Of a stretch of 64,000 nucleotides of DNA, positions 9,601-17,245 are shown in pieces (within the stretch, counting starts at the first letter, position 1; every line of letters starts with the position of its first letter). This stretch comes from Mycobacterium deserti (GTDB taxonomy: Bacteria; Actinomycetota; Actinomycetes; Mycobacteriales; Mycobacteriaceae), in assembly GCF_025345615.1 (NCBI RefSeq), contig NZ_JAODWD010000004.1, forward strand, positions 372,001 to 436,000, read 5' to 3'. The notes under the pieces were generated by a model that had not been told where the DNA came from, made no database searches, and was given only the letters and a program-made list of their open reading frames with translations. Made by a program: the position numbers and the translations under genes.

Positions 9601-10957
9601 TGCCTTCCAAGCTGGAGACATAGATTCGCGTTCCGTCGTGCTTGACGGCGATGCCGTCGGGCGCGGCTCCGACCGCGATGGTACGGATCACGGCGTTGGT
9701 GACCGTGTCGATCACCGTGACGGTGCCCGCTGCCTTATTGGTGACGTAGGCACGAGTGCCACTGATGGCTATGGCATGTGCGCCGCCGACGCCGCCGATT
9801 ACTGCCGCTCTGTTGAGCGGGTACGCGCTGACCGGAATGTTGACGACGGTGGCCACGCTGTTGGCGCCGTCGGACACGGTGACGGTCATGGCGATGGTGG
9901 CGTTGCCGGTGAGCGCAGCTGCGATGCGCTGGGAAATGGTTGGCGTGTAGGTGAATTTGCCTGTGCTGTTGTTGAATACCAGTGCTCCGCCGTTCGGAGG
10001 CGTGGTCACGGCGTAGGTGGGCGTGCCGCCTTCAGGATCGACGGCGACGACTTGGCCGGAGACGGCGCCCGTCGCGACGACGGGTTTGCCGAGGACGACC
10101 TCGACGTCCGGCGGACTGTCGGCGGCGGCGGCAAGGCTCAAGAGCGCGGGCGCCGATTCCGTCGCCAGCGTGAGGCTTGGCGCGTCGACCCCGACCTGGC
10201 GGCGGGCTACGGCCAGCAGCGCCCAGCCGAGGGGCGAGCTGTCCGGGCCGCCGGGCAGCGCGTCGAAGACCCGCGACAGGATCGGCGTCAGAACGGCTTG
10301 CAGCATCGCGTTGATCGTCGTGACGGGCGTTGCCGCGATCGGCTGTGTGCTCGCTCGCGACGGGTTGGGTGCGCTCAGCACGACGCTGGCCGTCTCGGAA
10401 GGCTTGTCTATTTCAATCGCGGGGACGACGACCTCGGCGGTGTCGGCCCCCACGGCCTCTACGGTCTGTGCGCTTGTCTGCGTCGCCGGAGAATCGATGG
10501 AGGACGGGATGTCCTGGTCGACCTGGTCGCGGCCGTCCGTGTCGGGCACCGCGTCGTCGTCGGCCGGTCCCGGCGAGGAGTCTGTGTCTTCGAGTTCCTC
10601 TTCGTCGTCGGTCGAGGTCTGAGCTCCGCCCGAGTTCGACACCACGACTCCGGGTGCGACCTCGACTGTCTGAGCCGACGGGGATGACGACGGCTGCGGT
10701 GCAGGATCCGCTGCGGGGTTGCCTCCGACGTCTGTGGGTTCACCCACATCAGTGTGTTCGCTTGCGGGACCCGCGGGAGCGTTCGCGGCGGCGCCGACGG
10801 AGTCGACCGAGGCCGTGTCCGAATCGCCATCCGCGGACGGAGCGGACGCGTCCGTCGTCTCGGCGAAGGCGATGCCGGCCGGCGGTGCAATAGCGCACCC
10901 GATTCCCAGTGCCACAGCTAAAGCGCCGACGCGTCCGATGTGTTTGCTATATCCCAT
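6698..10957 (-). CDS. Exported multidomain protein: YVTN propeller, VCBS repeats, C-terminal glycosidase
   Basis: The 1419-residue protein has, in order: a signal peptide (1-32); a Ser/Asp/Glu/Pro-rich linker to about 170; a mycobacterial segment (LGWALLAVARRQVG, about 240-255); one VCBS/cadherin-like repeat; a YVTN beta-propeller (about 380-680) with units such as RAYVTNKAAGTVTVIDT and RIYVSSLEGNTVKVVNT; four more VCBS repeats of about 100 residues with TGKVTATD-like and GTFTYTPTAAARHAAA signatures; and a TIM-barrel glycosidase domain (about 1085-1419). The last carries YEIWNEPN (expected acid/base Glu) and IWATEYGQPS (expected nucleophile Glu), as in clan GH-A families such as GH5/GH39. Substrate is unknown; a cell-wall or environmental polysaccharide is plausible. 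Confidence 0.85.
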   Translation of the reverse strand: MGYSKHIGRVGALAVALGIGCAIAPPAGIAFAETTDASAPSADGDSDTASVDSVGAAANAPAGPASEHTDVGEPTDVGGNPAADPAPQPSSSPSAQTVEVAPGVVVSNSGGAQTSTDDEEELEDTDSSPGPADDDAVPDTDGRDQVDQDIPSSIDSPATQTSAQTVEAVGADTAEVVVPAIEIDKPSETASVVLSAPNPSRASTQPIAATPVTTINAMLQAVLTPILSRVFDALPGGPDSSPLGWALLAVARRQVGVDAPSLTLATESAPALLSLAAAADSPPDVEVVLGKPVVATGAVSGQVVAVDPEGGTPTYAVTTPPNGGALVFNNSTGKFTYTPTISQRIAAALTGNATIAMTVTVSDGANSVATVVNIPVSAYPLNRAAVIGGVGGAHAIAISGTRAYVTNKAAGTVTVIDTVTNAVIRTIAVGAAPDGIAVKHDGTRIYVSSLEGNTVKVVNTTTGAVVKTLSIATPSAVTIHPNGTVLYVTSLDAGTLRKINLTYWTTATVKLPTGARPTDIVISPDRTKLYVISGTAAGGGTVALVGSSSSAVIATFSSTPTSLAISGDSKRLYVASADGTVKVVDAATRAVLATHTVGGVPASVTVSRDGSALFVTDARGAVRALDTTTGAVLGSFATRTPTATPSTAPRAVQSADGTKLYVTDSASGAVHVVSLPPTNSAPQVGPPNLSAPIPTTGVVTGKVQGTDPDNGDVLKYSVATGPKKGTLSVRADGTFTYTPTAAARHAAAKVGALTDVTADTFSVTVTDLKGATAIAQVTVNILPANKTPVVSATVGTPNTTTGVVTGKVSATDGNNDVRTYTAAASPLKGTVVVNTATGAFTYTPTATARHQAAKLGAPADAKVDTFSVTVDDGHGGVVVKTVTVSIRPSNSIPSTPTIGSSTNTATGTVTGTVKFADIDNDTLTYKATAAAKGTLTMQPDGSFSYTPTAPARQAAAAPGATTATKTDTVKVTVTDGYGGTATMTLTLTVAPAMPANSGYQAANPTLAIGTVTGKITAVNPATGVSYTVAAGPAKGLVKVDAAAGTFVYVPNVDARYAAAATAGVDTDMFTVSVTDALGVKTSVTVTVEVAPPLTSAMDQRSTTIAVTAQEMYFFTQAETDKALDLLKAAGVTNIRILVPWMGVEAFDDWWSWGAVDRTVNGAAARNIEVLAVLNSPPIWASVPNVPILTGRPANPAEFAEYAGMVATRYAGKVSAYEIWNEPNYVGFWAPGPNAAQYTEILKAAYPVIKAADPNAVVIAGSVASVIDWLNLTANPVRFVKEMYAAGAAGYFDALSFHPYLYSLQFSKGGSTINAPLWQAKEIYKLMVANGDGNKKIWATEYGQPSHLVSEDSQAAFIGDFLRTWRNLAFAGPAFIQTIKDNTESDVNAANMGLLRADWSAKPAMGMVTTIILENVRLRT

Positions 10958-11050
10958 TTCTGGAACCCCCGCTTGCTGAGAGTTTCGTGCGTGTACCGCG
11001 CCGAGCCGGGGCGGTGGCGTGCAATTAGTGAGACTGCAAAATTAACTTCT

Positions 11051-11104
11051 GCGCAAACAAAATAACCCCATTTCAGGAGGGTTACAAGGTGATCTTGTTT
11101 GCGC
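11051..11104. promoter_or_regulatory. Nested inverted repeat in the leader of the exported glycosidase gene
   Basis: GCGCAAACAA (11051-11060) is matched perfectly by TTGTTTGCGC (11095-11104). Between the arms lies a second perfect pair, TAACCC (11063-11068) and GGGTTA (11079-11084). As RNA this folds into a long two-part hairpin, about 95 bases upstream of the 1419-residue gene. It could be an mRNA leader structure or a set of operator sites; which one cannot be told. Confidence 0.5.
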
Positions 11105-11577
11105 GATCATGATCAGATCTGCGGGATGCCAATCGTTACATCGGCGCGCGAGTTAAGCAAAGTTCTTTGCTACTCGAGGGCCCCATAACCTGGCTTATGG
11201 ATGATTTTGTCGTCGAATTAGCAAACATCGGAAAGATATGTATTTCCTAATGCCGTCAGCAAAGCCAATCCACGGCACGGAACGGTTGGCTTGAGGCGGC
11301 AGGCGGTCGGGGGTTGGCGGCACAGCCGACTCAGGGCACTGGGAGGGCCTTATCTCGGCGCCAGGCCCCGACAGTCACCTGCGCATCCGAGCGGCGATGC
11401 TGAGTGATCGCCGGGTCACGAGAGCTACCGGGTGTTGACCGAGGGGAGAGATACCTCGCCGGGTCCCGGTAGCCCGCCCAGGTCGTGCTCGCTCATGCTC
11501 GCGGTGAGCAGCGCGAGGTAGAACGGTCAAATCGTGGTCAGCGATCAGAACTTCGGTTCGGTTCGCGAGTCATCGAT
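11105..11577. other. Long non-coding region with further hairpins
   Basis: No convincing gene is present. The left part is relatively AT-rich and should hold the promoter of the exported glycosidase gene. CCATAA (11183-11188) pairs with TTATGG (11195-11200). CTACCGGG (11425-11432) pairs with CCCGGTAG (11465-11472) around an inner CGAGG/CCTCG stem (11440-11444 with 11454-11458), giving a compact two-stage hairpin. I could not match these to a known riboswitch or small RNA family. The region also marks the left edge of the catabolic island. Confidence 0.4.
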
Positions 11578-13181
11578 CTATGTGGACCTCGGGACGCCCC
11601 CGGGGCGCGTGGCTGCGGCGGCTAACAAGGGCATGCCGATAGCGTGTGCGTCAGCAGTGGCGGCGTACACGTAGCGGTCGGGCCGGACAACCACAAACTT
11701 CACGCCGTGGGAGCACATGACGTCCCACAGCTGGCCCGTTGGATCGCCGAGTTCGTCACGTTCGACAACGGAGGTACCGGGCCGAATCGTGAAGAATCGC
11801 GCCCCATAGCGCTCCCACGCATCCATGGCGGCCGCTGACATCGCCGTTCGCGGGTCCTCGTCGAGCCCGAGGATGGCCCACCCCGGCCCGAGGGCCTCGT
11901 CGATGGAGGTCATGTGAGTTCCGGGTAAGGCAACCCGCGATGGTGCGATCAGGTATCCGACCAGTGCGTTCCGCCGTCCCGCGCGCGCAGGCATCCTGGC
12001 CCCAGAGGCGTCGGCGCGCCGAAGCGGCGTAGGAGCGCTGCCATGACTCCCGGAATCTTCGTGGCGGCACGAAACGCTCTGTCGCGCAACCGGGCTATGG
12101 TGTGATTCGATGTCATGACGATGCGGCCGAAGGTCACGGCGCGGTGGGTCATCGCGTCGTGGTGAGGTTCGCGTTCGGTCTGATAGGTGTCGAGCAGGTC
12201 GTCGCTGGCTCGGCCACGCACCACGGCCTCGAGTTTCCAGACGACGTTCGCTGCGTCGCGGAATGCACCCGATATGCCCTGACCGGCAAAGGGTGGCATG
12301 ACGTGGGCGGCATCGCCGAGTAGGAGCACCCGCCCCACCCGCCACTGCTGGGCCTTCCGGACGTGGAACGTGTACGACCAGGTGCGGGCGATGTCGACGT
12401 CATCGGGGGTGACCCCCTCTTCGGCGAGCAACTTCCACACGTTGTCCTCGTCGAGCATGGCTTCGGCGTCCTCGCCCGGGTTGACCCTCCACTCCCATCG
12501 GTAATAACCACCGGGGCACGGGCACCGCACACCCGGGCGATCGGGCGAACAGACGAAGTCGAAATGCGGATCGCGGTGCAGGGGACGCTTGACGAGCGCC
12601 TGCACGTCTATCCACTGCTCCGCGTACGACGTCCCGGCGAAAGCGACGCCTAATTGCTTTCGCAGAGAACTGCTACCACCGTCACACGCCAGCACGTACT
12701 GCGCTCGCACGTCCCGTCGATCACCATCGTCGTTGCCCAACCGAAGTGTCACCCCATCGGAGTCCTGGTCGACGAACTGAGCGGTCCAGCCCGCTTTGAT
12801 CTCGACCGCGGCATAGCGCTTCAGGCCGTCCCGCAGGGCGCGCTCCAGTGACGGCTGGTGAAAGAAGTTGGTCAGCGAATGCCCGGTGTATGCAGTCGGC
12901 TCCGCCGGGGTAGCCAGAAACGGTTTTCCGTCCAGCCCGACGAACCTGGCCGTCACACCCAAGTGCATGTGGGCGGTGACCTCGTCGTAGAGACCGAGCC
13001 CGCGAATCACCCGCAATGCCTCGTCGTCTAGGGCGATCGCCCGCTGGCGCTCAAAAATGGCGAGATCGCGCTCGATGACCAAAGTGTGCAGGCCGAGGCC
13101 CCCCGCAGCGTTAGCCGCGGCCGCCCCAGAGGGGCCGAAGCCGACGATGACGACGTCGTACACGCTTATTTCGCTGGACAT
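11578..13181 (-). pseudogene. Flavin-dependent aromatic hydroxylase (MhpA-like), frameshifted
   Basis: Two overlapping frames together make one full MhpA-type FAD monooxygenase of about 530 residues. The first (ATG at 13181, GAGAGG upstream) holds the Rossmann motif GFGPSG, the DG motif CDGGSSSLRKQLG and the GD motif LLGDAAHVMPPFAGQG, then runs off family after GPGCLRARDGG and stops at 11949. The next frame carries the expected C-terminal thioredoxin-like part (IDEALGPGWAILGLDEDP ... VVVRPDRYVYAA) down to 11578. The switch maps to about 11966-11980 and is explained by one lost base (or two gained). It may be a true pseudogene or a sequencing error. It is divergent from the catabolic operon, from which it is separated by three operator-like palindromes. 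Confidence 0.75.
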
Positions 13182-13239
13182 GACCACGACCTCTCGTCCT
13201 CACGCGACCCGGCATCGCACGGCACACACCGATCAGCAA

Positions 13240-13255
13240 GTGAGGAAATCGTCAC
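13240..13255. promoter_or_regulatory. Operator-like palindrome 1 (TGAGG-N4-CGTCA)
   Basis: GTGAGGAAATCGTCAC differs at one position from the reverse complement of the perfect palindrome at 13435-13450. It lies 59 bases upstream of the flavin hydroxylase start at 13181, so it is placed to control that leftward gene. The likely binding protein is the TetR regulator encoded at 19216. Confidence 0.6.
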
Positions 13256-13391
13256 ATGCGACTACAGCGTCAGTCAATCACCGGTCTGCGCGCAGATCTC
13301 CAGTGCAGGTCAACGGGACGACGCCACCCGGCGATGAGCTCGGCCGCGTAAAATACGACCCCCGAATGCCCTCTAACACAATTCTTCATTA

Positions 13392-13407
13392 GTGAGGATT
13401 TCCTCAG
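13392..13407. promoter_or_regulatory. Operator-like palindrome 2 (TGAGG-N4-CCTCA)
   Basis: GTGAGGATTTCCTCAG keeps the 5-4-5 layout and central ATTT of the palindrome at 13435, with symmetric changes in both arms. It lies within the divergent promoter region of the catabolic island. Confidence 0.5.
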
Positions 13408-13434
13408 CAGACTTGACTGATCATCAGCTCGTAT

Positions 13435-13450
13435 GTGACGATTTCGTCAC
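13435..13450. promoter_or_regulatory. Operator palindrome 3 (TGACG-N4-CGTCA), just upstream of the dioxygenase gene
   Basis: GTGACGATTTCGTCAC has perfect 7-base arms around a 2-base centre. It ends 20 bases before the GTG start of the dioxygenase gene, where a bound repressor would block transcription of the rightward catabolic operon. Confidence 0.65.
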
Positions 13451-13470
13451 TGCAGGTGGAGGAGGTGTCA

Positions 13471-14607
13471 GTGTTTACCACGCATGCGGATGCCCACAGT
13501 GATATGCATTTCGACCAGGGGGCCCTGCCTGGCGAACATTCGGGTCGTTCGAAGAATCCGATCATCAAAGTGCACGACCTGGCGTGGCTGGAGTTCGAGA
13601 AGCCCGATCTGACGCGGGCGGCGACCTTCGCCCACGACTTCGGCTTCGGCATCACCCTGCAGACCCGCGATGAGCTGCATCTGCGCGGCACCGGCGTCGG
13701 AGCGCCGTGTGTCCTCATCCGGCGGTCTAATCGTTCAAGGTTCGTCGGCGCAACATTCGCCGCCCAGGACGCGGCGGACGTGGTCACGCTGGCGAAGGCG
13801 ACCGGTACCCGCACTCAGCCTTTGCCGGAAACTTTGGGCGGTATCGCCGTCGAACTCACTGATCCCAGTGGATTGCCGGTTCGGGTGGCTTCGGGTATGC
13901 ACCAGCTCTCAGCGCTGCCCACCCAGACCCCGCACACCTTCAACTTCGGCGGCAAACTTCACCGCACGAACGCGACGCAGCGCCCACCACAGACGCCGGC
14001 TACGGTTGAGCGGCTCGGCCACGTGGTGCTCCAAACGACCAAATTCCAAGAAGCGTTGAACTGGTATCTCGATCACCTCGGGCTGATCGTCAGCGACTTC
14101 CTCTACTACGCCGGGCAGCGCGAGCGTGGCCCCGTCATGAGCTTCATCCGCTGCGACCGCGGGCAATCACCCGCCGACCACCATTCCCTGGCGATGGCCC
14201 TGGGCCCGCGCAACCGGTACGTGCACTCGGCCTACCAAGTCTGCGACCTCGACGCCATGGCAGCAGGCGGGGAGTACCTCAAAGACCGCGGCTACCAACA
14301 TTCGTGGGGCATCGGCCGTCACATCCAGGGCAGTCAGATCTTCGACTACTGGCGCGACACCGACGGCTTCCTGGTCGAGCACTTCAGCGATGGCGACATG
14401 TTCGACGACACACTGGAACCGGGCTGGGCGCCGATGGCCGCCTCCGGCCTCGCGCAATGGGGCCCCCCGGCCACCAAGGACTTCCTGGGCATCGCGCCGG
14501 GGCGCGAAGCCCTCGATGAACTCAAGTCCATCGTCACAGCCATCCGCAACGACAACGAATTCGACCTCACCCGCCTGCGCGGCCTAATGAAAGTTGCCAC
14601 CTCGTGA
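13471..14607 (+). CDS. Extradiol ring-cleavage dioxygenase (two-domain VOC family)
   Basis: A GTG at 13471 follows a very strong GGAGGAGG site and gives 378 residues; the longer open frame upstream runs through the operator. Two vicinal-oxygen-chelate domains are visible: an N-terminal one beginning IKVHDLAWLEFEKPDL and a C-terminal catalytic one with RLGHVVLQT, the HH of SPADHHSLAMAL, and FLVEHFSDGDM. These supply the His-His-Glu facial triad that binds Fe(II) in type I extradiol dioxygenases of the BphC/HsaC kind. It should open a catechol-type ring next to its hydroxyls. Its stop overlaps the next start (GTGA), so the FAH-family enzyme is translated with it. Confidence 0.85.
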   Translation: MFTTHADAHSDMHFDQGALPGEHSGRSKNPIIKVHDLAWLEFEKPDLTRAATFAHDFGFGITLQTRDELHLRGTGVGAPCVLIRRSNRSRFVGATFAAQDAADVVTLAKATGTRTQPLPETLGGIAVELTDPSGLPVRVASGMHQLSALPTQTPHTFNFGGKLHRTNATQRPPQTPATVERLGHVVLQTTKFQEALNWYLDHLGLIVSDFLYYAGQRERGPVMSFIRCDRGQSPADHHSLAMALGPRNRYVHSAYQVCDLDAMAAGGEYLKDRGYQHSWGIGRHIQGSQIFDYWRDTDGFLVEHFSDGDMFDDTLEPGWAPMAASGLAQWGPPATKDFLGIAPGREALDELKSIVTAIRNDNEFDLTRLRGLMKVATS

Positions 14608-15539
14608 CCGTGTCCATCATGAGAACCGCCGAAGCCTGGTGGGTACTGACCCCCACCGGCGCCGCCAAAGTCGACACCAACGCGCAGACGACCGCGCAGC
14701 TCCTGGCCGAGCGCACCGCCATCAGCGATGCCGCGGCGCGCGGCCACACCGTGCCCGTCGACGAGCTACATCTACTGTCGCCGATCACCGCGCCATGCCG
14801 GGTCGTGGCACAGATGACGAACTTCGTCTCCCACGTCGTCGATGCCAACATGAACCCGAAAACCGTGCCGCTCACCTTCTTCCGCAAGACCTCCGGTTCG
14901 ATCAGCGGACCATTCGACGACATCATCAAGCCCAGCCACGTCACCCTGCTCGACTACGAAGTGGAAGTCGGCCTGGTCATTGGTCGCGACATGCCCGTCG
15001 GATCGTCCCTCACCCAGGCCAATCTGGCTGAGTACATCACCGGCCTGGTGATCACCAACGACGTCTCCGCGCGCGACGTCCAACTGTCGAAAACCCAGTT
15101 CTTCGAGGGCAAGTCGTACCCGACGTTCACTCCGGTCGGACCGCGGTTGGTTCTCATCGACGCCGAGGAACTGCGACGCTTCACCGACCTGCGCCTGCAA
15201 CTGTGGGTCAACGGCGAACCCCGCCAAAACATGACCGTCGCCGACATGATCTACCCACCGCTACACACACTCCAGGCACTGGCCCGCTTCCAGCACCTGC
15301 AAGCCGGCGATCTCGTCCTGACCGGAACGCCGGTGGGTACTGCGTTGAGCGCGCCGCCCAAACCCGTCGAGAAGATCGGCGCCCTGCTGCCACCTGAGCT
15401 GAAGTGGAAGGTCTTCTTCAAAAAACAGGCCCGAAACCCCAAGTACCTGAAGCACGGTGACGTCGTCGAACTTGCAATAGCCACCGACGACGGGGCCCTC
15501 GACCTCGGCCGGCAACGCACGGTGGTCAAAGACGCGTGA
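14604..15539 (+). CDS. Fumarylacetoacetate hydrolase-family protein
   Basis: The 311-residue protein has FAH-family landmarks: an N-terminal cap region to about residue 70, then HLLSPITAPCRVVAQMTNF, the metal site spread over LLDYEVEVGLVIGRD (two acidic ligands) and LVITNDVSARDVQL, and LVLTGTPVGTALSAPPKPV near the end. Family members hydrolyse C-C bonds of ring-cleavage products or act as hydratases and decarboxylases on 2-hydroxy-dienoates. Right after an extradiol dioxygenase the likely job is processing the ring-opened product. The GTG start is used because it overlaps the previous stop by four bases. Confidence 0.85.
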   Translation: MTVSIMRTAEAWWVLTPTGAAKVDTNAQTTAQLLAERTAISDAAARGHTVPVDELHLLSPITAPCRVVAQMTNFVSHVVDANMNPKTVPLTFFRKTSGSISGPFDDIIKPSHVTLLDYEVEVGLVIGRDMPVGSSLTQANLAEYITGLVITNDVSARDVQLSKTQFFEGKSYPTFTPVGPRLVLIDAEELRRFTDLRLQLWVNGEPRQNMTVADMIYPPLHTLQALARFQHLQAGDLVLTGTPVGTALSAPPKPVEKIGALLPPELKWKVFFKKQARNPKYLKHGDVVELAIATDDGALDLGRQRTVVKDA

Positions 15540-15655
15540 GCCAACAGCTCCACGAGGAGTTGCTGTGGCCGCGCTACGCCGGTCCCAATGACCTCGCCGA
15601 CATCGAGGCGATGCCCTCGGCCGGCGCGGATTACTCGGCTGACCCACAGGACTAA
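15536..15655 (+). CDS. Possible 39-residue protein between FAH and hydroxylase genes
   Basis: A GTG at 15536 overlaps the FAH gene's stop (GTGA), runs 39 codons and stops three bases before the hydroxylase ATG. This spacing is exactly that of a coupled operon gene. The segment YAGPNDLADIEAMP resembles the N-terminal DLAAIEAVPL stretch of acyl-CoA synthetases, so it may be the remnant of a lost CoA ligase rather than a functional microprotein. No domain can be assigned. Confidence 0.4.
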   Translation: MSQQLHEELLWPRYAGPNDLADIEAMPSAGADYSADPQD

Positions 15656-15658
15656 CCC

Positions 15659-17245
15659 ATGCCCCTCTCCTCGGAGTCATCCCGCGTTCCTGTTGTCATT
15701 GTCGGCGCCGGGCCAACTGGCGTGACCGCCGCCATCCTGCTGGCCCAATACGGCATCAAGAGTCTGGTCCTCGATCGCTGGGACGACGTCTACCCGCAAC
15801 CGCGCGCGGTGCACCTGGACGACGAGGTCTACCGGATACTGGACCGGCTCGGATTGGCCGAGTCCTTCGCGGCCATCTCCCGGCCGGCGCGCGGACTGCA
15901 ACTGCTCGACAAACACTTGAACGTTCTCGCTGAGTTCCAGCGGGACAGCGCACCCGGCCGTCAGGGATTTCCACAGGCCAACATGTTCGACCAGCCGGAG
16001 CTGGAATCCCTGCTGCGGGCCCAGATGAAACGCCATGCCGCCGTGACGTTCCGAGGCAACGTGGAGGTGACCAGCGTTTCACCCGACGAGTCGGGACCCG
16101 CACGAGTGCTATTCACCGACAAGGACACCGGCACCGAGCACGCGGTGCGCGCGGATTTCGTGCTCGGGTGCGACGGCGCGAACAGTCTCGTCCGATCAGA
16201 CATCGGCGCCCACATGGACGACCTGCGGTTCGAGCAACGATGGCTGGTCATCGACGTCGACACCGACGCCGATCTGGGCCAGTGGGAGGGTGTGCACCAA
16301 GTCTGTGACTCGACCCGCGCCGCCACCTACATGCGGATCGGCCCTACCCGTTATCGCTGGGAATTTCGCCTGCTCGACGAAGAGTCGGCCGCCGACTTCG
16401 ACGCGATCGAGCGCGTCATGCCGCTCATCACACCGTGGGTGGCAGACACGCCCATCGATCGACTAGATCTGATTCGGGTCACCGAGTACACCTTTCGTGC
16501 CCAGCTCGCGAGTCGGTGGCGGAGGGGCAACGTGTTCATCTTGGGTGACGCCGCACACCTCACCCCACCGTTCATCGGACAAGGCATGGGGGCGGGCGTT
16601 CGCGACGCGATGAACCTCACATGGAAGATCTCCGGCGTGCTGGCGGGCACCCTCTCCCCCACGGTGCTCGACACGTACGAGCAGGAACGAAAACGCCACG
16701 TCCGTGCACTCATTCGACTCACCCTGGCCATCGGATGGACGATGACCGCCGGCGGCGACATCGGCGACCTCATCCGTCGAGCGGTGGTACCTCGGCTCCA
16801 TCTCCTACCCGGGCTGCGGACCCGCGTCGTGGACAGCCGAACTCCACCCCTGCGCCGGTCGGCACTCGTCGTCAAGACCCCGGCATTTCGTCCGTTGGCG
16901 GGCACTTTGAGTCCCAACGCCGTAGTCGGACCGAATGTTCGGCTCAACGACGTAACGTCCAACCGCTTCGCCCTGGTCTCGAAAGCGCTGCTGGACTCAC
17001 GAGAGCGCGAGATGTTGGAACGTCGAGGTGCCGTTGTCGTTCACGCGGATTCCGGTAGCGAACTCGCCGAGTGGCTCGACCGTGGCCACGCAACCGCGGC
17101 CATCATTCGCCCGGACATGACCGTGATGCGCGCCGGACGCAGCGTCGCAACGTTGTGCCGACGTGTGCCGGTGTTCACGCCCCCACCACCGCCCCCGACC
17201 TCCACTGCCGACAGCCCCGAGTCGAAGCGAGTCGCCGATGCCTAA
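15659..17245 (+). CDS. FAD-dependent aromatic hydroxylase (MhpA-like)
   Basis: This intact 528-residue protein is of the same class as the frameshifted hydroxylase at 11578-13181. It shows GAGPTGVTAAILLAQYGI (FAD Rossmann fold, residues 16-33), the DG motif VLGCDGANSLVRSDIG, and the GD motif VFILGDAAHLTPPFIGQGMGAGVRDAMNLTWKI. The C-terminal region has the thioredoxin-like fold of this class (AAIIRPDMTVMRAG). It should use NAD(P)H and O2 to hydroxylate a phenolic ring, making the catechol that the dioxygenase at 13471 cleaves. The P450 start overlaps its last codons. Confidence 0.85.
   Translation: MPLSSESSRVPVVIVGAGPTGVTAAILLAQYGIKSLVLDRWDDVYPQPRAVHLDDEVYRILDRLGLAESFAAISRPARGLQLLDKHLNVLAEFQRDSAPGRQGFPQANMFDQPELESLLRAQMKRHAAVTFRGNVEVTSVSPDESGPARVLFTDKDTGTEHAVRADFVLGCDGANSLVRSDIGAHMDDLRFEQRWLVIDVDTDADLGQWEGVHQVCDSTRAATYMRIGPTRYRWEFRLLDEESAADFDAIERVMPLITPWVADTPIDRLDLIRVTEYTFRAQLASRWRRGNVFILGDAAHLTPPFIGQGMGAGVRDAMNLTWKISGVLAGTLSPTVLDTYEQERKRHVRALIRLTLAIGWTMTAGGDIGDLIRRAVVPRLHLLPGLRTRVVDSRTPPLRRSALVVKTPAFRPLAGTLSPNAVVGPNVRLNDVTSNRFALVSKALLDSREREMLERRGAVVVHADSGSELAEWLDRGHATAAIIRPDMTVMRAGRSVATLCRRVPVFTPPPPPPTSTADSPESKRVADA

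Noticed and set aside
9173..10687. 504-residue open frame antisense to the exported glycosidase gene
   Set aside because: It is a mirror of the repetitive high-GC coding strand, has Arg/Gly-rich low-complexity sequence and no domain.
11105..11577. c-di-AMP or other known riboswitch
   Set aside because: The hairpins do not show the conserved sequence blocks of the riboswitches I know from actinobacteria.
11578..12345. Separate 255-residue gene
   Set aside because: Only its second half resembles a protein family, and that half is the missing C-terminus of the upstream hydroxylase; the first half is an off-frame reading of the hydroxylase.
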